36,801 nt of DNA from Pararhodobacter sp. CCB-MM2 (GCF_001691415.1 NZ_LRRR01000037.1:1-36801), one strand, 5' to 3'; numbered from the stretch's first letter, positions 23,470 to 35,900 are shown. The notes: generated by a model not told the origin, from the sequence alone. A program made the numbers and translations.

Positions 23470-25517
23470 GCGGCCTCCTTCTCGCCCAAGGCCACGCCCA
23501 GGGTGACGAGCTGCGGGATGTCGAGGATCAGGGCGACAGAGCCATCACCCAGAATTGTTGCGCCGGAGAAGGTCTTCAGCACTGTGTGCAGAGGCGAGAG
23601 CTGCTTGATAACGGTCTGATTGGTGCCGATGATCCGATCGACGACGAGGCCAACGCGTCCTTCGTTTGCCCCCACGACCACGACCTTCTGGTAAGGATCG
23701 GAGGCACCCTCACAATCGAGGAGCCCGCGCAAGCGCAAGAAGGGCAGCAGGCGCTCTCGGATCTCAAGGAAGGCGTTGCCGCCCTGATCATCGGCGAGAG
23801 CTTCGGGCAACTCGACGATTTCCTCGACCGCGGCCATGGGAATGACGTAGCGCTCGCCCCCAATCTCGATCAGCAGCCCATCAATGATGGCCAGTGTCAG
23901 CGGCAAGCGCAGGGTCACTGTGGTGCCAAAGCCAGGCTCGCTCGCCACATCGATTGTACCGCGCAGCTCCTCGATCGTGCGTCGCACGACATCCATGCCC
24001 ACGCCGCGCCCGGACAGCTCTGTGACAGAAGCCGCTGTCGAGAAGCCAGGCTCGAAGATCAACTGATGGAGGGCATCATCCGACAGCTCGGCATCGGCGG
24101 CAATGAGACCCCGCTCCGTGGCGCGTTTGCGGATTGCTTCACGATCAAGGCCACGGCCATCATCGCTGAGCGAAATCAACACCTCGGCTCCGGAATAGCG
24201 GGCGCCGAGGCGCAGCTGACCGCGGTCTGCCTTTCCCATGGCGCTGCGCTGTACAGGGTCTTCAAGGCCATGGTCGGCCGCGTTGCGCATCAAGTGCATC
24301 AGCGGGTCGGTCAGACGCTCGATGACCGTTTTGTCGAGCTCGGTCTCTTCGCCTTCGATGACCAGGTCGATCTGCTTTCCGGTCGCTGTGGTCAGGTCGT
24401 GGACCAGCCGTCTAAAGCGTCCGGTGATGGAGCCGATCGGCGTCATGCGGATCGACATGGCAGTGTCGCGCATTGCCGTAGCGAGTCGCTGGATGTCTTC
24501 GGCGACCTGAACAAGGCTCGGCTCGCCCGAGCGGGCAGCGATCTCGATGAGGCGTGCCTCGGCGATCACCAACTCTCCCACGCGATCCATCATCTCGTCG
24601 AGGCGTTCTGCGGGAACGCGCATGAAGCTAGGTCCCCGTCCGCTCGTAGCCTCGGCTTGTGTTGTTGGGGCTGATGTCGAGATGGCTGCGGTTGCGCTCC
24701 CACTTTGATCCTTGACAGACGTTGAGGCCAAGGGCGTGGGCACGGGGCCCGCTGGAACTTCTGCCTGATCTGCACAGGCTTCCATGTCATCGTTGCTGGA
24801 CGTCAACAGGTCTGCTTCTTCGCCCTGCGGCGATGCGCAAGGCTCCGGCATGCGTGTCAACTCGAGTTCAAGCCCTTCTTCGTAGAAGAGGAATGCACCA
24901 CGGATATCGTCCTCGCTGGTCACGGCATCGACTTCAGCCTGCCACGACAAGATCGAGGCCTGATCGTTGCTGGAATCGTCCCAAGAGATCTCATCCTGCA
25001 GCGTTCGGATGTTTCGCGCGCCGACACGCACAAGCTCTGCGAGGACGAGGGCGGGCTTTCCTCCCAAGGCGATGGTGTTGGGCGAAAGACTGAAGCGCAG
25101 ATGCCAAGGGGCGAGGTTTGCACGCGTATGGTTGTCGAGAGGAGCGGTCTCTTCCACGGTGAGGTGGTCTTGAAGGCGCGCAAGGATGCTGGCTCCGTCT
25201 GTCGCGTCTGCGCCATCGAGAAGGCCTGCGACATGGTCGCGCGCTGCCAAGCTGATAGAGATCAACTCAGGGTCGACGGTCACGCGCGCGCTGCGTACGG
25301 CTTCAAAGGCGGTTTCGAAATCATGCAGGAACCCGGCGATATCGGTGCGACCGAACATCGCTCCAGTTCCCTTCAGGGTGTGCAAGTCGCGAAACACACC
25401 ATCGATCAGGCTTTTGTTGTGCGGGGCATCTCGCAAGGCGAGAAGGCGCTCTTCGAGGCTTTCAGCGAGGCTCTCGGCTTCGGCCCGAAACAGGGAGAAG
25501 GTTTCCTCATCCATCAT
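23466..25517 (-). CDS. cheA: Chemotaxis histidine kinase CheA
   Basis: 683 residues with the CheA order of domains. The N-terminal HPt domain has the phospho-acceptor His 46 (FRDLHTLKGTGAMFG). A divergent middle region and a Ser/Thr/Ala/Pro linker (about 230-295) follow. The dimerisation helices contain MRVPAERLDEMMDRVGELVI. The ATPase domain shows the N box (DPLMHLMRNAADHGLEDP), G1 (DDGRGLD), F box (IFEPGFSTA) and G2 (ELSGRGVGMDVV). The C-terminal CheW-like domain ends in VALILDIPQLVTLG. CheA autophosphorylates under receptor control and passes phosphate to CheY and CheB. Tandem ATGs at 25517 and 25514 overlap the cheY stop. All catalytic motifs are intact. Confidence 0.96.
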   Translation of the reverse strand: MMDEETFSLFRAEAESLAESLEERLLALRDAPHNKSLIDGVFRDLHTLKGTGAMFGRTDIAGFLHDFETAFEAVRSARVTVDPELISISLAARDHVAGLLDGADATDGASILARLQDHLTVEETAPLDNHTRANLAPWHLRFSLSPNTIALGGKPALVLAELVRVGARNIRTLQDEISWDDSSNDQASILSWQAEVDAVTSEDDIRGAFLFYEEGLELELTRMPEPCASPQGEEADLLTSSNDDMEACADQAEVPAGPVPTPLASTSVKDQSGSATAAISTSAPTTQAEATSGRGPSFMRVPAERLDEMMDRVGELVIAEARLIEIAARSGEPSLVQVAEDIQRLATAMRDTAMSIRMTPIGSITGRFRRLVHDLTTATGKQIDLVIEGEETELDKTVIERLTDPLMHLMRNAADHGLEDPVQRSAMGKADRGQLRLGARYSGAEVLISLSDDGRGLDREAIRKRATERGLIAADAELSDDALHQLIFEPGFSTAASVTELSGRGVGMDVVRRTIEELRGTIDVASEPGFGTTVTLRLPLTLAIIDGLLIEIGGERYVIPMAAVEEIVELPEALADDQGGNAFLEIRERLLPFLRLRGLLDCEGASDPYQKVVVVGANEGRVGLVVDRIIGTNQTVIKQLSPLHTVLKTFSGATILGDGSVALILDIPQLVTLGVALGEKEAA

Positions 25518-25882
25518 GCGGTCACCAAGCGGCGCATCACGGACAGGAGTTTTTCCTGATCGAAGGGTTTCACCATCCAGCCGATGGCCCCAGCGGCCTT
25601 GGCTTTTTCCTTGATGGCGCCTTCGCTCTCCGTAGACAAGAAAACGACTGGGACGTTTTGGTTTTCGGGGCGTGCCCGAAAGGCGCGGCAGAACTCGATG
25701 CCGCTCAGACGGGGCATGTTTTGGTCTGTGATCACGCCGTGGAAGGTTTTTCCGGCACTGACATCAAGCGCATCCTGTCCGTCGACCGCGGTGGCGACGG
25801 TGTAGCCCGCGTGCTGCAGTGTTTTGGCGATCATCTGGCGTACGGACGCGGAGTCGTCGACCACCAAGATTGTCTTGCTCAT
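25514..25882 (-). CDS. cheY: Chemotaxis response regulator CheY
   Basis: A 122-residue single receiver domain: ILVVDDSASVRQMIAKTL (Asp 9 and 10), the phospho-acceptor Asp 53 in VITDQNMPRLSG, Thr 84 in VVFLSTES and Lys 105 in MVKPF. These are all the residues needed for phosphorylation and switching. The start ATG 25882 has GAGG eight bases upstream. A longer frame to 26047 is dismissed because receivers begin here. It is the first gene of the leftward che operon and overlaps cheA. No flagellar motor genes are in the window, so the output may act on a chromosomal motor or another target. Confidence 0.94.
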   Translation of the reverse strand: MSKTILVVDDSASVRQMIAKTLQHAGYTVATAVDGQDALDVSAGKTFHGVITDQNMPRLSGIEFCRAFRARPENQNVPVVFLSTESEGAIKEKAKAAGAIGWMVKPFDQEKLLSVMRRLVTA

Positions 25883-26236
25883 GGCATGCCTCGATTGCTG
25901 CCCCGCAAGAGGGTGGGGCAGGGTGGGACGAACCACGCCCGAACGAGGGCGCAGAGGTGGATCCTTGCGAACAAGAAGCGCGCTCAAGCGGCGCAGCTCT
26001 TGATGCAGCGGACAACTTTGGCTGAGGTATTGGCCGGTTCTGGCCATTGGGGGATGGCGATCCGTTCAGAAACGCCAAGTCTCGGGTCCGTGGTGTATAC
26101 AAAGCAGCGGCACCGAGGAAAAATTCAGATCAATAAGTCCAGAATGGATTACGGCTGATTTCTTTAAGACATTCCTAAAGGGGATCTTGGACGAAGTGTC
26201 GAATTTTATGCGGTGCGAGTACATTTCGAGCAGAAA

Positions 26237-26262
26237 ACATAATTCATATCATAATATTATGT
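26237..26262. promoter_or_regulatory. AT-rich palindromic cluster
   Basis: ACATAAT (26237-26243) and ATTATGT (26256-26262) form an inverted repeat, and CATAATATTATG (26250-26261) is itself a perfect 12-bp palindrome overlapping the right arm. This lies within the most AT-rich stretch of the intergenic region. Its position between two divergent transcription units suggests a regulator site. Unproven. Confidence 0.4.
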
Positions 26263-26766
26263 GCTTTTCTTGTGCCCACGCTGCGAGGGCTGATGTGTCG
26301 CGCCTGTCCTGAGGGGCGTTGACATGGGTCACCGTTGCCAGAGCGCTGACAAGATTGTTCAAGCAACCCACTCGGCAGATGGGGGGCGAATGTACGCATC
26401 GCTCCTCTTCTCTCGCCTCACATGCTCCGTGGTGTCTTAGGCTGCGTGGTTGGGCATGAGAGGGGTTTGGATGCCGTGTGCGGGGGGGCAGCCCCCTCGT
26501 AAGATGCTTACCAATGCGCGGTATCGGTCGGCCGTTTCGTTCTTTTGAGGCGAGACCTGCGTGGGCACTATGGCCTTTGGAGATCTCGTTGCTGGGCCAA
26601 GGAGTTCCATCGCCCACCGAGGTGCTGCGGTGACGTCGCGTGTCGTCGAATTCCCCACTCGCGTGTGATGTCCGCCATTGAGGCGTGAGAGATCAGCGTC
26701 GTGTGCCTGATTGAGCTCTGCTTTGCAGCGCGCAGCGCTCCGCGACTCGCGGGGTTCTTCGGACCA

Positions 26767-26803
26767 AGGTCTGAGTGATTTGAGTGCTTAGGTCTGAGTG
26801 ATT
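26767..26803 (+). promoter_or_regulatory. 14-base direct repeat upstream of the giant gene
   Basis: AGGTCTGAGTGATT occurs at 26767-26780 and again at 26790-26803, 23 bases apart (about two helical turns), about 115-150 bases before ATG 26919. A further TGAGTG lies between them. Same-face direct repeats are typical of regulator binding, for example response regulators. Confidence 0.45.
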
Positions 26804-26918
26804 GTTGGCCTTTGGGATTCGCAAAGATGGCGGAACTATGGCGTTTCTTGGGCAAGGCTAGGCTTGCGCCTTGTGGCTTCTGCGGCGCGTGACGCCCGAT
26901 CATTTTGAGAGGTTTGAC

Positions 26919-29900
26919 ATGGTTACCCTGAACAAGAACGATCTCGTCCACATTCTCGACCAGGCAAAACTTGCCGAAGAACATACGCGTTTGGTCCAGG
27001 AAGAAGGCATGGACCCGGGAGCGGCTCTTGCGCAGCTGGTTTCGAGCCCCTTGCTGCCGTACGGCCTTCGTACTGTTGATGGTAGCTTCAACAATTTCCA
27101 GCCCGGTATGGAGCGTTTTGGGGCTGCAGACGAAGTCATGGCCCGACTTTTGACGCCTGTGTTCAACCCTGCTGAAGCGTCACCTCGGACAGGTGCTCCG
27201 ACGAGCTATGCAGATCCGACAGGTACGGTTTATGACTCTCAGCCGCGCGTGATCTCTAACCTTGTTGCCGATCAGACGTTGAGCAATCCTGCCGCGATTG
27301 CAGCGGCTCTCGCCGTAAATGGGGTGACGGGGGCGGCGCAGCTTTCGGCTGTGCAGGAGATCATGGCGGCGCAGGACGAAGCGGCGCGTGCTCGTGCGGC
27401 TGTTGCGGGAGCTGAGGCGGCGGCTGTGGTTGCGGCAGCGGAGGCGCAAGCGTCTGTCGATCTGGCGGCAACGGATCAGGCCGCGGCGCAACAGCGTGTC
27501 ACAGAGGCTGACGCGGCGCTGGTGTTGGCTCAAGAGGCGTATGATGCGGCGGCTGCTCGGCTGGCTCAAGCTCAGCTGGCGCTGTCTGAACTCCCGGCCC
27601 CGAATGCGGATATTGAAGCTCTCAATGCGGCGGTAGTAGCTGCGCAGGCGGCTGTCGATGTTGCGGATGCAGATGTTCTGGCGGCTGAAGAAGCATTGAG
27701 CGAAGCGGAAGCTACGCTTCTGACCGAGCAGGACGAGCTTGCGCGCTTGGAGGGGCTGCGTGATGAAGCCCTTGACGTGCGCGATGCGACGGCCTTGGTC
27801 GTGTCTGATGCCCAGTCTGCTTTGGCCGCTGCTTTGGAAGTGCAGGCCGCGCTTGCTTATGACCCCGAGGCGGTTGGTGTTGCAACGCAACAGGTTTCTG
27901 ATGCGGAGGCTGACGTTGAGAGCGCGCAGGCTGTGGCAAACAGTGCATCTGCGGCTCTGGCCTCGGCTCAGGAGGCCGTCGATGACCAGCAGCTGACGGT
28001 TGATGCTGTCCAAGCTCTCGTGAACCAGAGGGCGGCGGAAAAAGCTGCAGCAGATGCACGCGCGACGCAGACCCAAGCCGATCTTGATCAAGCGACGGCC
28101 GAACGGGATGCGGCGCAGGCCGAGTATGATGCGGCGGTTGCAGGCCTTGATACTGCGGATATTGAGTCTGTTGCCCGTCTGGCTCAGGCCTATAACGCCA
28201 ATCAGGCCGCACAGGCGGAGTATGATGCGGCACTGCAAGCTGACCAGGATGCTGATGCGGACGCTGCGGCTGCGGCGACGGCGTTGACGGATGCTCAGGA
28301 TGTCCTTGCTCTGGAGACTGCAGAGCTGACCCGTGTCTCGGACCTGCGTGACATTGCGGCGACGGCGAATGCGGGGGCTCAATCAGCACTTCTTGTGGCT
28401 CAGGACGCTTTGGCTGTCGCTGAAGCGGCTTTGCTGGATGCACAAAACCGCGAAGCAAACTTCAGTCAGGAGGCTTATGATGCGGCCGTCCAGGCCGTTG
28501 CGGATGCTCGAGAGGATTTGAGTGTTGCAGAAACGGCTGCCGTTGATGCAGAGGCGGCGTTGGTGCTCGCTCAGGGTCCTGTCGACACGCAAGCCCAAGT
28601 CGTAAACCAAGCGCAGACGGCTGTTACGACGGCAACGAACGTTCGCGACGCTGTTGCCGCGGTGGCTGCCCTGGAAGCGTTGGATCTCGCAGCAGCGCAA
28701 CAGGCTTTGGCAGACGCGGCCTCTGGAGATGAGGTTTATGCCGCTGCTGTTGCTGAACTGCAGGAGGCGACTGCGGCAGAGAGCGAGGCACAGACGGTGC
28801 TGAACGCGGCGCTCGCTGAAGAGGCCGATGCTCAGGCGGCTCTTGACGCGGCCGATGCGGCGCGTGTGGACGCGGATGTGGCTCTGGCGTCGATCCCCCA
28901 AGGGGCCGATGCGACAGCTGCGGCTGAGGCGGAGGCTGTTGCGGCGAGCGATGCTCTGGATGCGCTGATTGCTTCGCACGGCATCGAGATGGACGGCGAA
29001 AATGTGTTCATCCGCAACATTGCCGCGGACTTGGGCGATACGGCGTCGTTCAACGGCTTCATGACGATCTTCGGGCAGTTTTTCGACCATGGCCTTGATC
29101 TGACGTCGAAGGGCGGCAACGGGAATGTGATTATTCCGCTGCATCCCGACGATCCGCTTTACGTTCCGAACAGCCCGACCAACTTCATGGTCCTGACACG
29201 TGCGACGAACGATCCTGGCGCTGACGGCCTGATCGGGACGGCCGACGATATCAGTGCTCATCGCAACCAGACGACGCCTTGGACGGATCTCAACCAGCTC
29301 TACACGTCGAACCCGTCACACCAGGTCTTCCTGCGCGACTACGTGATGGTCGATGGCAAGCCTATGGCTTCGGGCAAGATGCTGGAAGGTGAAGCAGGCG
29401 GCCCTCCCACCTGGGCGGACGTGAAACAGCAGGCGCGCGAGAAGCTCGGCATCGAGCTCAGCGATGAAAATGTCCACAGTGTGCCGCTGCTCGTGACCGA
29501 CCTCTATGGTGAGTTTGTTCGCGGCGAGAATGGCTTGCCACAGCTCATGACGTTGGATGGCCCGGTCGAGGGCAATCTGGAGACCCCTATTCAGGCGATG
29601 GAGGGCCTGTCTGCTGGTCGTGCCTTCCTGGACGACATCGCTCATAACGCAGTGCCCGGCACCTATGTTGTTGACCGCACGACGGGCGAAACGGCTCAGA
29701 AAACCGCAGATACGGACGAGGTTGCAGGCAACCCGATCATCCCCAACCAGTTTGGTCAGAACGAAACCTACGACAACGAACTCCTCGATGCGCATTTTGT
29801 GGTCGGGGATGGCCGAGGCAACGAGAACATTGCGCTGACCTCGGTTCACACCGTTTTCCATGGGGAACACAACCGTCAGATTGATGCCATCAAGGCGCTG

Positions 29901-32900
29901 CTGACGTCGCCCGATGAAACGGGTGTGGTGGACTACGCATTCCTTAATGAATGGCTTCTTGAGCCTGTCGCAGAAGGCGATGATCTGACGGCTTTGGTAT
30001 GGGATGGGGAGCGCCTGTTCCAGGCGTCGCGTTTCTCGACCGAGATGGTCTATCAGCACCTCGTTTTTGAAGAGTTCGTGCGCGCGATTGCTCCGCAGAT
30101 TGATCCTTTCGTGTTCTCCAACTCCGTGGAGATTGACGGTGCGATCTATGAAGAGTTCGCACAGGTCGTCTATCGCTTCGGGCACTCGATGCTGAACGAG
30201 ACGATCCCGATGTTGAATGTTGATGCCGAGGGTAATGCGGCTGTTTCGGAAACCGGCCTGATTGAAGCTTTCCTCAACCCGATTGGGTTTACGCAGGCAG
30301 GTGTCGATGCACATGCCGCGGCCGGGGCAATCCTGCGGGGTATCAGCCTGCAGGCCGGCAACGAGATCGACGAATTCATGACGTCGGCCTTGCGTGACAA
30401 TCTGGTGGGCTTGCCGCTCGACCTTGCGGCGCTGAACATGGCGCGCGCCCGCGAAACGGGTGTTCCGTCCCTGAATGAAGCGCGTCGCCAGATCTTTGAA
30501 CAGACGAATGACACCTACCTAAAGCCGTATGAGAGCTGGAGCGATTTCGCGGCTAATCTGAAGAACCCGCTGTCGATCGTGAACTTCATTGCGGCTTATG
30601 GCACGCATGAGACGGTGCTTGCGGCGGTGACGGCGGAAGAGAAGCGAGATGCGGCCTGGGCACTTGTGTTTGGCGGCGAGGGTGCGCCTGCGGACCGTCT
30701 TGAGTATCTCAACGGCACAGGCGTGTGGGCGGACGAAGAAAGCGGCCTGAATACGGTCGATTTCTGGATTGGTGGTCTTGCCGAGGCGCTGATGCCGTTT
30801 GGTGGCATGCTGGGCTCGACGTTCACTTTCGTGTTCGAGCTGCAAATTGAGAATCTGCAGGCGGGTGATCGGTTCTACTACCTCAGCCGGACCCAAGGCA
30901 TGAACCTGCTGACGCAGCTGGAGAGCGATAGCTTTGCCGATTTGGTGACGCGCAACACGGATACGGAGCATCTGGGTCTGCATATCAATGGTGCTGCGTT
31001 CCAGACCGCGGATTACGTGATCGAGATGAACCAGGCGCTTCAATACAATGAGGGCCTCGGGAACGCAGATCCGATCCGCGAGGCGGATGTTCTAGCGGCA
31101 GTGAATGGTACGCCCAATCTGGTGACGCGTGTTGACGTCGATGGTGATGGCGACATTGATTACATTCGCTTCCACGGTGGTGAGCACGTGGTGCTTGGCG
31201 GAACGGACGAGAACGACACCATCATCGGGGGTGCGGGCGACGACGGGATCTGGGGCGGCGCCGGCAATGACGATATCGAGGGCGGTTTTGGCGTGGATCA
31301 TATCCATGCAGGAGATGGCGATGACGTCATCACCGATAGCGGCACCGATATTGGCGACGCGGATGTGATCAAGGGCGAGGCCGGCAATGATGTGATCAAT
31401 GCCGGTATGGGACTTGATCTGGTCTTCGGTGGGTCCGGTAAGGACGTTTTGTCGGGTGGTTCGGAAGCCAAGAGCATCTTTGGTGGTGAAGGAGATGACT
31501 TCATTCGCTCGGCATCGGGTGGCGGTGGCGTTGTTTATGGCAACGAAGGCAGCGACTGGATGGAAGGGCAGGGGTTCATGAACACCCTCACCGGTGACAA
31601 CTCCGAGCTCTTTTTCAACAGTCGCGTTATCGGCCACGATGTCATGCACTCGGGTGAGAACGACACCGATTTCGATGCGGAATCGGGCGATGACATCATG
31701 GTTCAGGGGATCGGTATCAACCGGAACAACGGCATGGCGGGTTTTGACTGGACGACATTCCAGGGCAATAACTACGCGGCTGATGCGGACATGAATATCT
31801 CGATTTTTGTCAATCAGCAGAACAACATCCTGCGGGACCGTTATGATTTGGTTGAAGGCCTTTCGGGCTGGAACCACGATGACACCCTGCGGGGCCGTGA
31901 CGCAGTGCTGGGGGCGTATGACGTGAATGGCAATGCCATCCAAGTCAATGACAGTGCGCCGATCGAGTCCTTCTCGAATGCTTTGCTTGAGAAGAACATC
32001 GACATGATTGCGGGGCTCCGCGAGTTGGTGGCGCATCTTGAGCGCTTCGAAATCCGCCATCCCAACGGCACGACCAATGAGGTGCAGATTGGGGTCATGG
32101 ATACCTCCGATGCCTCGGACATCCTGCTGGGTGGTGCCGGTTCGGACCGGATTGAAGGGCGCGCGGGCAACGACATCATTGACGGCGACAAGCACCTCAA
32201 TGTCCGGATTGGTATTGCTGATGCTCAGGGCGCTGTTTGGGCAACGGCTGACAAGCTCATCGCACCGGTGACCGATGCGGAAACGGGAGAGGTTCTGTTT
32301 GGCGGTCGCAGCCTTGAGAGCCTGCTGTTCAGCCGTGATATTACCCCGGGTCAGCTGTCGATCGTGCGTGAGATCCTCAACGAGGCTTCCGCTGACGATG
32401 TGGATACGGCCATTTTCTGGGATATTCGTGAGAACTACGAGATCGTTGCAAACGATGATGGCAGCGTGACGGTGACGCATTTGACCGCCAGTGTCGGGCT
32501 CGTGGATCCGGTTACTGGGGCTGATCTTTCGATCGATCCGGCAACGGGGCGCAATCGCGACCTTGAAGGCAGTGACCGGCTCTTCAATATCGAGTTGCTG
32601 CAGTTTGCCGACGGCACGATCAGCATCTCGGATGGTGCACCTGTGGATTCTACGGTGACGGGTGCCCCGGTGCTGAGCGACCAGTCTCCGACGGAGACCC
32701 AAGCGCTCACGGTAGATCTCTCGGCCATTGCGGATGCGGACGGTATCGACACGTTGACGGTGCAGTGGCAATCCTCGACGGATGGTGGCGTTACCTGGGC
32801 TGACATTACGGGTGCGACGGGGACTTCGTTCACGCCGCCTGCGGGCAATATTGGTGCGCAGCCTCAGCTACGTGTTGCGGCAACGGTTACCGACTTGAAC

Positions 32901-35900
32901 GGTGTGGTCAGCACGGTCTTCTCTGCGGCAAGCGATGTCGTTGGTGAGGTGATTACAGGTGGCAACGGCAGCACGACGCTGACAGGTGGCGCCGGTGGTG
33001 ACCTGATCGACGGCAATGGCGGCAACGACTCTATCAATGCGGGTGGCAGTGACGATGTGATCGTTTGGAATGCTGCCAATGATGGCCGAGACATCGTTGA
33101 TGGTGGGACGGAAAGTGTCGTTGGGGATACGTTCATCGTGAACGGAACCAACGGCGCCGAAACGTACCGGATTTACACGCTTGCAGCCTGGCAGGCGACG
33201 GGGGGGACCACTGTTGCGGACGGTACGGAAATTGTCATTACACGCGACACCGTCTTTTCTAGCATTGTCGTGGCAGAGCTGCGCGAGATTGAGGAGATCG
33301 TGATCAACACCAACGGCGGTGGTTTCTTCACGGACAATGACCGTGTCGAGATCTTTGGTGACTTCACCGGAACGAATCTGTTGCTCAACACGATCACGAT
33401 CAATGGTTCGACGGGGGATGAAACTGTCGACATCAGTGCGCTGTCTTCTGCCCACCGGATCCTGTTCCGTACTGCGGGTGGCAACGACATGGTGGTCGGC
33501 ACGCTGCGGGCGCAAGACGTGATTGAGGCGCCTGAGGGGATCGATCCGGCCAGCTATGTGGCGAGTGAGGATCCTCAAACCGGTCTTGTCACGCTTACGG
33601 CAGAGGGATCGAGCATCACGTTTGCAGGCTCGCTTGACGCGCTGCCGCAAGTTGTGACGGCTACGGGGGCGGTCGAGCCTGTGGATGGGCCTAACCTGTT
33701 CACGCAGGCAGACGCTGCTGGTCTGCTCAACCTCGTCCGTGGTGTGTCTCCGGACGGAAATGACGATGGTGGTGCGGCGCTTGGTGTGCGTGATCTGCCG
33801 GGCAAAGACAACAACATCGACAACCCAGGCTATGGTGCCGCTGCGGAGCCCTATATTCGCATCACGGATGCTCGCTATGCCGGCGTTGATGAGGAGACGG
33901 GGGCTGGCCTGATCAACCCGATCTTTGAGGGTCTTGATCCGCGGGCCATTTCGAACGCTATCGGGGCCCAAGATCCTGGGACGGCCCAATCGACCATGGC
34001 GAATACCTTCTTCATGTCGTTTGCGCAGTACTTTGATCATGGTCTGACGTTCATTCCCAAGGGAGGGGCAGGAAGCATCCAGATCGGTGGGCCGGGTAGC
34101 GCTCGTACCCCTGGTGTGGACAACCCCGCGGATCTGACCCGTGCCACTGTCGTGGGCGCAGATCTGGATGGCGTGCCTGAGCATATGAACCTGACCTCGC
34201 CGTTCGTGGATCAGAACCAGGTTTATGGTTCCTCGAGCCTGATCGGGCAGCTGCTTCGCGAGAGCGACGGGGTTGGTGGGCTGGGCGCCCGGGTGATGCT
34301 TGGCGAACCTGATCCGTCGGCGCCGGAGCATCAGCTTCTGCCGACCTTGCGAGCTGCGCTTGAGCACCACATCGAGGCAGGGACGGTCTTTAAGGCACCC
34401 CATCTCGGTGAGGGCGGCATGACGCTGCTTGAGTTCTATCCGACGTTGATTGCGGAGAATGGGGAGTTTGACCGGGCGGCCGTCAAGTCGCTGGCTGAGA
34501 ACTTCATGGGCGAAGGTTGGCCGCTGTTCATCGACTCGAACCCCTATATCGATCTGCTCGACCACATGGTGGCGGGTGATGGGCGGGCCAATGAGAATGT
34601 GGCGCTGACGTCTATGCACACCGTTTTTGCGCGCAACCACAACTATCACGTTGAGAAGCTGGCAGAGGTCTATCTTAACAACGGGATAGAGATCTCGCCT
34701 GAGGAGCTGTTCCAGGCCGCCAAGATTGTCAACGAGGCTGAGTACCAGCGCGTTGTGTTCACCGAGTTTGCCGAGAAGCTGCTGGGTGGTCAGGGGATCA
34801 TGGGCAACGGCGACCATGGTTTTGATGCCTACAATCCGGAAGTCGATGCCCGCATCAGCCATGAATTTGCAGGGGCGGCCTATCGTATCGGTCATACCAT
34901 GATCGGCCAGACCATCTCGGTGATGGATGCGAATGGTGCCTTGATCGAGGTGCCGCTGTTCGATGCCTTCCTAAACCCGACGAACGACGCCTCTGCCTTC
35001 GTGGTCGATCTGGATGGTGCCGGCCCCATGCCTGCACTGGAAGGCGTGGCGGCACTGCAGGCACTCGCTACATATGGCTATGTGCCCCAGCCGGGTTACA
35101 GTCAGCTGGGCGTAGCTTCGGTGCTGGGTGGTATCACGCAGCAGGCAGCCGAAGAGGTCGATGTCCAGGTTGTCGATGCTGTGCGTAATGACCTTGTCCG
35201 GATCAGTGCTGACCTGTTTGCCTTCAACGTGGCTAGGGGTTGGGACCTCGGCCTTGGGACGCTGAACCAGGTTCGTGCCGATCTCATGGCGTCGACGGAC
35301 CCGTATGTCTCTGCAGCGGTGGGCTTCGCTGGCGGCGACCTTACCCCGTATGTGTCCTGGGAAGATTTCCAGGAGCGTAACGGCCTGTCCGATGCTGTCA
35401 TGGATCAATTCCGCGCCGCGTATCCGGACCTGATCCTTTCGGGTGAAGAAGAAGTGAGCAGCTTCGCGGCAGTCAATCCGGATATCCAGTTGCATGACAA
35501 TCTGGATGGCACTTGGACGGTTGCTGGTATCGATCGCCTGGATCTGTGGGTTGGTGGTATTGCCGAAGCCAAGATTAACGGCGGTCTCGCAGGTGAGACG
35601 TTCTGGGTCATCATGCACGAGCAGTTTGACCGGCTGCAGGAAGGTGATCGGTTCTACTATCTGCCGCGGTTGGAGAATTTCGATCTCTATGCCAACTTTG
35701 TTGAGGGTCAAGGTTTCGCAGAGATTGTGATGCGCAACACAGGCCTTACTGGTCTCGATGAGCTGATTTTTGACATCGCGGCTGAGGACCGTGTGACGCC
35801 TGCACTTCCTGTGGTTGATGAACCCGTCGTGGACACTCCGGTTGAGGAAGAGCCTGTCGTGACCGATCCTGTGGGCGAAGAGCCTGCGGTTGAGGATCCT

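Larger units (their letters stand above)
25883..26918. other. Long divergent intergenic region between the che operon and the giant peroxidase gene
   Basis: These 1,036 bases hold no convincing gene. Several frames of 60-138 codons exist on the minus strand but lack family similarity, ribosome sites and typical codon use. The region must contain the leftward che promoter and the rightward promoter of the giant gene. It is AT-rich at about 26120-26270 (with a palindrome) and has a 14-base direct repeat near 26767-26803. The ribosome site GAGAGG lies just before ATG 26919. Confidence 0.55.

Noticed and set aside
23463..24674. 403-codon plus-strand frame
   Set aside because: It is antisense to cheA and has no recognisable features.
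25785..25796. Partial match to the parS palindrome (GACCGCGGTGGC) inside cheY
   Set aside because: Only the central part matches, and the flanking GTCC/GGAC arms are not symmetric. Probably chance in GC-rich DNA.
26249..27166. Several minus-strand frames of 73-138 codons in the che/peroxidase intergenic region
   Set aside because: They overlap each other and the start of the giant gene, lack ribosome sites and show no domain features.
27180..28382. 400-codon open frame on the minus strand, Arg/Ile/Ser-rich
   Set aside because: It is antisense to the Ala-rich coiled coil of the giant gene. The high third-position GC bias of that gene keeps the opposite frame open. It has no ribosome site and no recognisable domain.
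31092..32771. 559-codon minus-strand frame, His/Ile/Val/Arg-rich
   Set aside because: It lies opposite RTX-coding DNA, and its composition is the mirror of Asp/Gly-rich codons. It is a shadow of the giant gene.
32868..34895. 675-codon minus-strand frame
   Set aside because: It is antisense to the second peroxidase domain. It shows no family motifs and belongs to the same shadow pattern.
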